Shown: positions 55,414 to 64,000 of the stretch, in pieces
How the letters are laid out: every line of letters starts with the position of its first letter
How positions within the stretch are numbered: position 1 is the stretch's first letter
Assembly: GCF_050947875.1 (NCBI RefSeq)
Contig: NC_134574.1
Span: forward strand, 152,808,934-152,872,933
DNA length: 64,000 nt
Direction of reading: 5' to 3'
Source of the DNA: Dermacentor variabilis
Lineage: Eukaryota > Arthropoda > Arachnida > Ixodida > Ixodidae
Position numbers and translations under genes: made by a program
The notes under the pieces: generated by a model
What the model saw: only the letters and a program-made list of their open reading frames with translations
What the model was told of the DNA's origin: nothing
Database searches by the model: none

Positions 55414-55926
55414 TTAAAGGGACACTAAAGGGAAAAATGATTCCTTCTGCATCAGTAAATTACCTTTCTACAACATCAAAAACACCACTCTTACAACGAT
55501 AACACGTTTGGTAAGCCAGAAAAAGCGCAAGAACTAAATACGGGTGGCGACGCCTACTGAAGTTCCCGCACATGGTGGCTGTGACGTCATGGATTTTTAT
55601 GGCATCTTCTAGGGCCTGATAATTATATATAGCGGTACAAATTGACTACATTGTGTTCTAAAGGAACCAAATATTAAACATGGCAAGTTTCGGGAACCTG
55701 TACTCAGCCAACGCTGCCCAAATGCGAAAACATACTTTGGAATCCCTGACGTCACGCTGACGTACTAGCGGTGGGGTTTCGGCGCAAAATTCAAATGCTG
55801 ATACTTGAACCTTCATTTTCTCATCTAATAATCAAGCTATCTTTTTGAAATGACTGCCTGCAGGGTTCTGAAACAATGCTTCATTAGTCTAAACTGATTT
55901 ATTGTTTCACTTTAGTGTCCCTTTAA
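55414..55926. mobile_element. TTAA-flanked MITE, 513 bp
   Basis: Ends TTAAAGGGACACTAAAG and CTTTAGTGTCCCTTTAA are perfect 17-base inverted repeats including the TTAA target. The interior has two GACGTCA words and no transposase. The structure fits a piggyBac-like nonautonomous element. It lies in intron 2 of the Kunitz gene. Confidence 0.9.
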
Positions 55927-56069
55927 GCATGGATGCACTAACCTCCGTGAAACGTTTTAACCCACGGATATAGAACGCCGTACAAAGACCGTAAATCTTA
56001 GCTTAACAAAATATGGACTCATTGAGCTAAGCGTGGTCATTGTCTTTCTTTACTGCCGGAAATGTGATA

Positions 56070-56670
56070 TTTTAGAGCGCAGCTCTTAGGCGCCCGTTCC
56101 TGCGGCGAGCCCGGCACCGTCCCTCGGAGTCATCGTAACCGAGCGAACGAGCACAGCAAAAGATGAAAGAGCGAATGTGCAGCGCGGATGAAAGACGGCG
56201 ATAGCGAAGAGAGTGCACGGAGGAAAGCGAAGGAAGAGGGTGCAGCGGAACCATGAGGCAGAAATGGGAGGAGGAGGGTATGGCGAAAGCTTCAGAAGAA
56301 TGGCGTAGTCCCGCTCAAGACGGGCTTTGCGGCGACACTGGCCACGAGGTGGCGCGAGAGTTGCCGCGTCATAATCTCTTCATCTGTTCACCGATGACGC
56401 CACCGATACCATATATGGAAACAAAGCACTGCATGAGCGGAGGACTGTCTGCGGCGGCTGCTGTGAATCGCGCTCACGCGTCACCCATGCGCAGCCTTCG
56501 CGATCTCCCGATTAGCGAGGCTGTTGCGCCGCGTTTGCTACGTTTGCAACGTATCGAACGAGACAGATTGGGCGCGCCGGTCAATATATCGCGTATTAAA
56601 AACACGTATACAGCTGCGCTCAAACTTCGCCTTAGGGAGTATCGTAATCGACGGTTAATTTTTTGATGAT
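56070..56670 (+). other. GC-rich segment with an unassigned 137-codon frame
   Basis: Frame 56253-56666 starts MRQKWEEEGMAKASEEWRSP and ends LREYRNRRLIF. It lies in an intron of the Kunitz gene and in GC-rich DNA with a purine-rich run (56160-56290), like dispersed repeats elsewhere in the window. No family recognised; I consider translation doubtful. Confidence 0.2.
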
Positions 56671-56699
56671 TACATATGTGCATTTTTATTGCTGTTAAT

Positions 56700-59300
56700 T
56701 CAACGGAGAGGTTAGTGCCTTTAGTGGCACCGGCTATTCCTATTCGCAAGGCAAACCAAAAGACTAAAAGCGCGTTAAGCACTAATAACGCCGAAGGAGT
56801 CCGAATACATCCCGAACGTTCTCGAAGTTTTTCAGTCGGTTAAGAAAGGCACAAAAGAGAGTCAAAGGGCACTTAAGGTCACGTACAGTTCCGCAACTAA
56901 ATTAAGTAAGAGGCATTGCACATCAGAGTCAAGCAGAGCCCATGTGAACCTGCTCCCAGAACAGCCGGTGACTACAGCGCGGCTGTATCAAAGGGGCGCG
57001 AAGCGTACCGCCGCCGCGTATCTGCGCCTTGAGAAGGCTTCGCGTCGTGGTACGCCCTGTGGATGCAGCGCAATTAGCCCCCAAGTTGCGTATTCGCTAT
57101 GGGCGCTGGGAGGGTAATAACAGGCAAACATAAATATAATATTGGCAAACAGAGGCTTCAGGAGAGCATTCTGCTACAGCAGTTGGGCGCAGAATTTCCT
57201 TGGCAACCGAGAGGCAGCGGAGGATCAAAGCTAAAGCCACGGGCTAGGGGGCGACGGACCAGGGGGCGGGGAGGGGGATATGTTTTAAGTGTAAACTAAG
57301 TGAAACTCCATTTCAGCGCGCACTGATAGGATAGATTTAGAAGCCGGTAGGCCAGGCGCTAATCGCCACCACCGGCTCGCAAGCTCTATAGATTCGTCAG
57401 CTCAAATGGACAGTCCACTTAGGCGACACTTACAAAATTCACCAGCTGCAGTGCGAAGCAGGCTGACAAATATGCGTTCGAGAACCCACACAGCAGTTGA
57501 CAGTGTTGCAGACAAGACGGCAAACTTATTTGCGAATATATCTGCATAACACGTATAGAGAGAGGATCGCACCGTAGGTGTCTAGTGCACGGCTGGCACC
57601 TGAATGTGTGTCAGCAGTGCATAAAAGAAGGGGTGGAAATATGGCAAAGACGGGAAGGAAGATAGCTGCCCGGAGCTGATAGCTCTACTGCAATTATCGG
57701 CTCTCCGAACGCTGAACACGCTCAGTGGGAACGAGAAAAGCAACAATGCCCGCTGCCTTGCTACTGCGTTTCGCGTTATCTCGCGTGCATTGGGCACGCC
57801 ATTAATCCTGACCAATCAGTGAAGTTAACCAGGCTAAAGTTCGCCTTATCTTGTACCCGGCCAGAACCAAGATACAGCACGTTGTAGCCCGGCTAACTAC
57901 ATCGGCCAAGATTGCGCGCATTACTGCTGGGAACTGCCACGACTCTACATAACTGATCCAAACGTGCAAAACACATGCATGACCTCTGGCATTTCAAGAG
58001 TATTAGCTGTGGGCTCAGACACAACTTTAGTACGAGCCGAAGATTTTTCCTGCAAAAAGATCTTTTAAAGCGACAGGTGCTATTTTCTGTACTCCTACTG
58101 TTGGAGCAAGTGTTCTTTTTTCACTTTTTTTATTAAGCATTTGACTGCTTAACAGCTTTAAGTAAGCCTTTAGACTTGGCCTAGCAATATCGTGTATGGT
58201 CATTCGCAAAGGAGGGGTTGCGCATTTTTATCTGCCTGGCCACGATGTTACTGTGGGCTGTAAAGCACATTATTCTGCGCAAAAGGGGGCGCATATATAC
58301 AGGGCCAAGCCGCAGACAATATAAAAAAGTTGCAAAGTGTTAAAGGTCCCTCAATTTTGACGCAATACAACTCCTAATGTAAGAGTCTACAAATAATGTT
58401 TGTTATTGAACATTTGAACACTCAGTTGAGATAAAGTCACCGCAGTATTTTCCGCTCCCTGCAAGTTCTCAAAACTTTGCAATACTATAAAAAAATAAAA
58501 GATGCCGTCAATGTTCTACTAATCGCGGAACCAAATTCACCATGTGCACTTCAAATGTCTCCGAAATACCTTTAAGCTGTGGAGAGGTAAAGCTGGACAA
58601 GCTGGGCCATGTTACCATGATAGAGCAAGGCATCAGAAAAACTACGTAAAAGACAGACACGGTAGCCATCAGCCGCACATTGCAATAAATGCGTGTGCAG
58701 TACACTGTTCAGCAGCACCAAGTTACTGAAACATGAAAAAGCCCGCCAAAAAAGGAAAGACTTTGTAGAAGCATACTGCGTAATAAGCGCATTAGCTAGG
58801 CGCCGTGTAGCTTGTCAAAGTTAGACATGCTGTTTTTGGTTGAACACCTGCACTTATATAGCCCCTGCACACATGCCTGTAGATTCTGGGTGTTCTTGTT
58901 GTGTTCTGAGCAATCTATAAATGGCTGGTGTTTCTCGAATAAATTTCAACTGGCAGCCAGCGCTCGTCCTGCCGCGATTTTTTTTAAAAGAGACGTGGGG
59001 TTTTTTAAACACACATTCTGGGTGCTTGATTCCACCGCTGAGAGACGTAACTATTTGTCGCGGTGGCATCGCCGAACTCCTTCAGTTGTGAATACCTCAT
59101 ACAGTAAAGACTATACTTCGTTGCTTTTCTCTTTCGTGTGTTTAAATCCTGTATCACGTATTTGTCTTTGTTTTAGCACAGTTCTTTTTCTCATTGTATA
59201 TAATGTCTGGCTTTGTTTCTTCCTTGCAGCAAGGCCACGCCTGCGTTGCTAATTAAGACAGGCACTTATCAGCGTAGGCGTACACATACACGCACTCTAA
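56700..59300. other. No recognisable gene; intron of the Kunitz gene
   Basis: Frames are short. Around 57825-57910 AACCAGGCTAA-type words recur from the dispersed repeat seen at 5.5 and 16.0 kb. Nothing else recognised. Confidence 0.4.
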
Positions 59301-59332
59301 CAAAATATTTACAACGTTTAGCGTATACATAC

Positions 59333-59524
59333 CTGTTTGGCATTTAGACACGCATTCATGGCGGGACCCAAACGTGTTGTTGCGGTTCTTGTCAATCATA
59401 ACTTCACGGCACAGCCGAGTGGTTTCGTTGTATACATAACGCATTTCAACGTTCCTAAAGGGAGGCGTAGCATATGGCAGTTTCTCATTCTTGCAGGCTG
59501 GATCAAGGCCGTTACCGTTAACGT
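59333..59524 (-). CDS. Kunitz-type domain exon, second visible exon
   Basis: Upper border after CATCTGAGACAG (3' splice site with a pyrimidine-rich CTTTTCCTCTTTAAT before it), lower border at GTATGTATAC. Entry phase 1 and exit phase 1. The frame reads GLDPACKNEKLPYATPPF, MRYVYNETTRLCREV and RHECVSKC. Cys 1 and the last three Cys of Kunitz are present, but the pair that forms the Cys14-Cys38 bridge in BPTI is absent, which is known for some tick Kunitz proteins. It pairs in phase with the signal-peptide exon at 61491 and is a paralogue of the exon at 3179-3382 (shared DPACK and YNETxxLC). Confidence 0.75.
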
Positions 59525-59665
59525 CTGTCTCAGATGGATATTAAAGAGGAAAAGTAATATATCGTAATATTGCTTGCATAAATACATCAAACTGTTCAAA
59601 GTTTACAATCATAGCGGAAGCACTCAGACAACTGTTTCGGATCCCAGTACCAGGCGTTATATATG

Positions 59666-60310
59666 CAGGGTGTCCACGCTAACTTTAGCCACAGCTTTAA
59701 AATATGCAAAATGCCACGTATCTTTACAAAACCAAGTTAATGCTGTTTGCCTTCGCTTGAAGATACTCAAACTATACTTTTCAAGTCGCCTAATTATATA
59801 ATTAGTATTAATTAATAAATTAGCTTCAAAATTACTATAATCAGATGAATAGTGTCAAAGAGAAACTTGTAGAGCGACAGGGAAAACTCCCGATATACCT
59901 TTGTGTTGCTCTATATGCGCTACATAAAAGTGTTTTTCCAAGCGGGAAAGAAACCCGCAAATGCACGCGAAATGTCGGCGCGACTGGCCGCTCGAGGCAC
60001 TTTACGTGTATTCGCTGGCTTCTTTCACGCTCTAAGAAACACTTTTATGTAGCACGTCTTAAGCAACACAAAGTTGTATCGGGAGTTTTTCATGCCACTG
60101 TACCATTTTCTCAATTACACTTTTCATCTAATTATGTTATTTCAGAAGTTGATTCATTATTTAAGACTGATTATCTAATTAGGCGGAACAAAGAAAGTTG
60201 TTTGAGTATCTCCAAGCGACGGCAAACAACATTAGCTTTGGTATGTCTAGCTACGTGGCATTTTGCATATTTTTTTAACTCTGGCTGAAGTTAGCAGGGA
60301 CGATATCCTG
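59666..60310. mobile_element. Large palindromic (foldback-type) element, 645 bp
   Basis: The left half reads CAGGGTGTCCACGCTAACTT, then AAATATGCAAAATGCCACGTA and TGTTTGCCTTCGCTTG; the right half carries the reverse complement of these in mirrored order (AAGCGACGGCAAACAAC, TACGTGGCATTTTGCATA, AAGTTAGCAGGGACGATATCCTG). Arms pair over about 250-300 bases around a GC-rich centre near 59960-60020, where ACATAAAAGTGTTT and AAACACTTTTATGT mirror each other. No transposase. It sits in intron 1 of the Kunitz gene. Confidence 0.85.
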
Positions 60311-60429
60311 TATAGTAGTCTGCATTTAACTCTGCTACAACATTTACAGAACCAAGGTATCATAATCTCAACCTTTAGTCTATTCTGTTCTGATGCTTCT
60401 GTGCTGCTTCATTTACACAGATATGGCCA

Positions 60430-61490
60430 GTCATTAACTGCTTAAAATATAACGTTTTAATCACCTTGATTAAGCAACTTAGCGACGAACTTCCTGTAAA
60501 CATTTTCCACGAGTCACCTCTCTTTAACCCAAATCATACTATATATTCGCTGCTCATGACAACTTCCTTTTATCAATTATACGAAAAAATTACGGAAGGC
60601 ACAATGCATACTTTTCGGCATTATAATTCTGAAATAACCTTACGTTAGATCTTGAGTTGTCTCCATCGTGACGTGCTTTTAAACAAATATTAATTTATTT
60701 TCTCTCAGGTAGCTAACTTGTGATATTTGGTGCATTATATTCTACTTTTACTCTTGCCATACACTACTTATGAGTGTAGCCATTGTTTGATGTACTTTTA
60801 TGAGCTGCCTAATCACTGACAGATTTCATATTTACAGTGCGCTTCCTGGTTAGTATTTCTTTGTGATTTCACACACACAGTTCCAATGCTATCGTCTACA
60901 CTAAGTTTGTATTCCTTTCTTTGCTGCTTTTTCTACTTATTACGCCTTTATTTTGCGGACAGGAGGGCCTCGTACAGCTTGACGCTCTGCGACCTTCTCC
61001 TGCATATTTCAATATGAATGTACACCACTGACTAACCTGAATAAACTGAAACTGAAGAAGCTTGAGATTTCGAGCCATTGAATGACTTAGGTGCCTTTTG
61101 CCAGGTGTTGTGTGTGGCGAACTCCAAGTCAAGCAGGCCGGTAATATGTTTTGAAACTCTTGTTCATGTAGCTGGCCAATGGGGTCCTACATAAGATTGG
61201 AATTCCACAATAGTATTGTTTCAACTACCGTCGAAATAACACCGGAAGTCACTTTCGGGAGAATATGCTCAACTTCCGCTGGCTTCATTTGTACCGAAAA
61301 CGGACAGTGACCAGTGCCATCCGGTAAACTCTGTCGGAGATCTTATGGATCCCCACTTGCCCACTCTCGCTAACCACTTAATTGTACGATGAAAAATTAT
61401 ATACAACATGCACTTCTAGCTCATTCCTCCTAAGTTAACTCGTCTTTCAATATTAAAAGGAAGGTCTCATGGATTTTAAAGAAACCTTAC
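60430..61490. other. No recognisable gene; intron 1 of the Kunitz gene
   Basis: AT-rich sequence with frames of about 60 codons only. Confidence 0.4.
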
Positions 61491-61551
61491 CTGTGGGCTC
61501 CTGTAAAGCTACTAGAGCAGCTGAAGCAGCGAGGGCGATTAGAAAAATCAT
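61491..61551 (-). CDS. Signal-peptide exon of the secreted Kunitz-type gene
   Basis: ATG (reverse strand, 61551-61549) starts a short hydrophobic frame, MIFLIALAASAALVAL followed by QEPT, ending in phase 1 at GTAAGG. Length, hydrophobic core and small residues fit a secretory signal peptide; cleavage probably lies near the ALVA/LQ region. The next acceptor in the same phase is the Kunitz exon at 59524, giving a D at the junction. A T-rich stretch with AG before the ATG (ATCCTTTAG) could mean an intron in the 5' UTR. Confidence 0.65.
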
Positions 61552-61559
61552 CAGGGTTT

Positions 61560-62290
61560 CTAAAGGATAAAAAATAAACAGTACTTTTATCAGAGACAGC
61601 TTTTGTGACCAATGCACATATAGCCTATTCAAACTGTAGCACAGGGCAGAGATGTATACGCTGTAGAAATTGTAGAGCTGACGTTTTTTTTTTTTTTTTT
61701 GTCAAACTGTATGGTGCAACAGGAGGACAGGCTGTTGGCCTAGTTACTCGAGGATTCTGACTATTGTAACTTAGCGCAAAGAGTAAAACCCAGAATTAGT
61801 TAGAATAGGGCTTGATGGAGGGGACGGAATCCATGCTGTACATATGCGCAGGATTTCAAACGACCTCAAGAAGGTTGCAGGCATACATGATGCGCCTCCG
61901 AATTTCTCGACGCCCAACAAGGGACCCAAAACTCTGCTTTAAAATTCGCACTAAAATCGACCTAGGATGCCAAATAAGGCAAGAGTACCTCTTAAGTTCT
62001 CCATCGGAATAGATTACTTCCATCCCCATGTCTTGCTGGAAAGTGAAATGGGACGATGCGTTATTACCGTAAAACGTAAACAAGAAAGAAGTACACAAAT
62101 TTGGTCGCGCGTGTTACTACGGGAGACAAATATTTTGGACAGCATGCAAATCCTGCACCACTGCACCCACCCAAGCTTGACCTGGGAGGCGTTAAAAATG
62201 TGCCTAGCTTTATCAGCGAAGCTTCCCTAAGCATGTGCTTTTCTGAGTACAATTTTACGTAACGTTAACCGGTCGCGGTTTCGTCTCCAT
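61560..62290. other. No recognisable gene; upstream of the Kunitz signal exon
   Basis: Includes a T22-class run at about 61685-61702 and short frames. A promoter for the minus-strand gene would lie here but no clear TATA box was identified. Confidence 0.35.
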
Positions 62291-62299
62291 GTGATATAA

Positions 62300-62745
62300 A
62301 GAAAGCTGTCCCGGACGCCCGATTCTTGCGGGCATTGGCACTGTCGCGACCTTCACCCAAAAAGATCACGTTCTCGTGACGCCTGCGGCAGAAAGGATGT
62401 TCCACATCCGCCGCCAGCGTCTGTGAGTGGTGGCGCTGGCTAACACTCCCAGGGTTCTACTAGAAAACATAAATACCCAAGAAAGTGGATGGGGAAACGG
62501 CGCCGCGGTAGCTCAATTGGTAGAACGTCGCACGCGAACTGCTTAGGTTGTGGGATCGTTCCCCACCTGCGGCAAGTTGTTTTTTCTTCCACTTTCAATA
62601 CCATTAATTTATCGTTTCTTTTTTTTTTTTCATTCACTAAGCACAAGTAATTCCCCCCATGTTGTCCATGGTGTCAGTGTTCGTTGGCTTCTTATGATAT
62701 CACAAATAAAAATCGGGCGCCTCGGTAGATCCCCTTTCTTCTCGT
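62300..62745 (+). mobile_element. tRNA-derived SINE (second family)
   Basis: A tRNA-like part at about 62501-62575: GCCGCGG at its 5' end can pair with CTGCGGC at its 3' end, an A box TAGCTCAATTGG lies at 62509-62520, and a T-arm-like GTGGGATCGTTCCCCAC follows. The anticodon arm is imperfect and the residue before the anticodon is not T, so it is not a functional tRNA. Unique tail with TTTATCGTTTC, a T run and AAAATCGGGC. GC-rich sequence from 62300 (ACGCCCGATTCTTGCG) appears to belong to the same repeat. Confidence 0.6.
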
Positions 62746-62917
62746 TAATAAGTAACTTGCGCACTTAAAGCTTTTGGTACACGTACTTCACTCATAATAT
62801 AAATAAATTACTGCTGGCTCCTTTGACTCTCCCGGAACAAAGGGAAACCTTTCTAAGCCTTTTCAATAGCAACGAGACGAGATTACAACAACCTTAATAT
62901 AGCCCCTAATAACGCCA

Positions 62918-63845
62918 CATCTTTTCTTTCTTCTTCTCTCCCATCTTCTACGCTCGCGGCGTTCCGATGGCAGCGGAATGCAACAAAACTCTTGTGCACC
63001 ATCCTTTCTGTGGTCACCAGGGTGCTCGATCACTAAGATCACCAAGTGGGAAAAAAATATTCTGAAGCACCCCGCTGCGTGGCGTCCATCGTAACCCTCT
63101 GTGCAGTTTCGGCACATTAAAACCCTACGATTCACTTTCCCACCCCATCTGCTTCCTTTCTAGTGAGGCTAAGCAGGTCCGAAAATGCTCTAGAGACTGA
63201 CTTATTTACCTGCAATGTAATTCAAGCGCTCCCCTTCCTTTCACCTCCATTCCCGAAACTGAGAGTGTGAGGACGCCGTGCTCGCTGCGGCGCAACATTG
63301 CTGTGCCGCCATTGGTTGGGTGTAATCTTAAAGCGTTTAGCTTTCATGGGGACCTAACTACGATTTACTCATGTGTATTCCTTCTAGTGGGCCAAAACCA
63401 GTGTACTCCAAAAGCGTGGTAAAAATTCGCACTGGTGGTACCCTGCGGTACCACGCGGTGGTACTGCATCGTGGCACGTGGCAAGTGGAGCGTCCTCACG
63501 TTGTTCCCTCGTGACAGCTGGCCTTTTGAGATGCAGCTGCTAAGAAGCTGCGCCTCTGGCCGAAGACTCAGACACTGCAGTTTGACACAATACGCAGGAT
63601 CCGAACTGGTCAATTAAGAAGAGGCGCTTGAAGTACGGGTTAGCTCTCGCGTATCGGGTAAGGTAGCGTGGTAACGGGATGCACCATACGTTACACATAG
63701 TGGAACTTAGTATACCACGAATAACCTCCTCCCAATGCATGCTAGACGCATTCTTGAATGGGAAACTTGGTTTTGGCTCTTTATAATTCTTCTCAACTGT
63801 TTATTCGTTCTAGTCGAAATATACCTGACGTCCCTACGTGTAAGG
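62918..63845 (+). repeat. About 1-kb dispersed repeat, copy 2
   Basis: Direct-orientation partner of 19098-20350, without the SINE insertion. The two are clearly homologous over their length with scattered small indels. Frames are not shared. Confidence 0.75.
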
Positions 63846-64000
63846 CCCAGACCACACGTACGCTTGCGGACGCGCGCATGCGTAGACGGTGCGGCATGGC
63901 TCGTACGCGTGGAAACGCGGCGTGATCTCGGGGAACAGCTCCTCTGTTATCGCGCGCTTCGGCTGCGTCGCGTCGGCGCGCCGGGCTACGCAGCTATTGC
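63846..64000. other. GC-rich, CpG-rich window edge
   Basis: GGCCCAGACCACACGTACGC followed by dense CG dinucleotides. Looks like the terminus of another repeat or a CpG-rich promoter; cut off by the window. Confidence 0.3.

Noticed and set aside
62497..62577. Functional tRNA gene
   Set aside because: Acceptor and T arm are recognisable, but the anticodon arm mispairs, the universal T before the anticodon is missing and a SINE body follows.

Overview
The window is animal nuclear DNA, most probably from a hard tick (Ixodidae). It is AT-rich intergenic and intronic DNA packed with retrotransposons of several ages, tRNA-derived SINEs of the type described in ticks (Ruka-like), TTAA-flanked MITEs and Penelope, Helitron and RTE remnants. 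Host coding sequence appears only as short exons with GT/AG borders, including Kunitz-type exons of the kind abundant in tick secreted proteins. No bacterial-style operon, rRNA gene, CRISPR array or functional tRNA gene was seen. All calls rest on reading the sequence; no database search was run.

0-8.8 kb: a decayed LINE, two copies of a tRNA-derived repeat (2.3 and 5.9 kb), an isolated Kunitz-like exon (3.2 kb, minus), several copies of a medium-reiteration repeat, a snap-back MITE (6.85 kb) and a repeat family carrying a 48-codon mini-ORF. 8.8-15.8 kb: a complete, recently inserted Ty3/gypsy-class LTR retrotransposon with 808-bp LTRs differing at 2 sites, a 4-bp target duplication and one intact 1497-codon Gag-Pol frame. 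Its pol domains are ordered protease, integrase, reverse transcriptase, RNase H, the inverted order known from Gmr1-like elements. This is the most striking object in the window.

16-31 kb: a LINE RT fragment, two SINEs, a TTAA-type MITE, a Penelope 3' end, a CR1-like LINE (22.4-24.5 kb), then a frame-shifted Helitron replication-protein remnant (27.1-28.8 kb) preceded by a CRE/CCAAT-like array and abutted by an RTE LINE that has lost its RT and ends in a long GAT tract. 31.6-36.7 kb: an old minus-strand Ty3/gypsy element in the ordinary gag-PR-RT-RH-IN order, with 168-bp LTRs about 13% diverged and most catalytic residues destroyed.

37-46 kb: a LINE 3' end, short plus-strand exons resembling an MBOAT acyltransferase of the HHAT/Rasp type (40.7-42.4 kb), and a diverged duplicated minus-strand coding-like repeat. 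45.6-50.7 kb: a Penelope-like element with a GIY-YIG motif, then a LINE carrying two nested insertions (a minus-strand LINE and a SINE with an 11-bp target duplication). 51-54 kb: two more LINE fragments. 54.6-61.6 kb: at least three exons of a secreted Kunitz-type gene on the minus strand, all joined by phase-1 introns, with a TTAA MITE in one intron and a 645-bp palindromic element in another. 62-64 kb: another tRNA SINE and a second copy of the roughly 1-kb repeat seen at 19-20 kb.
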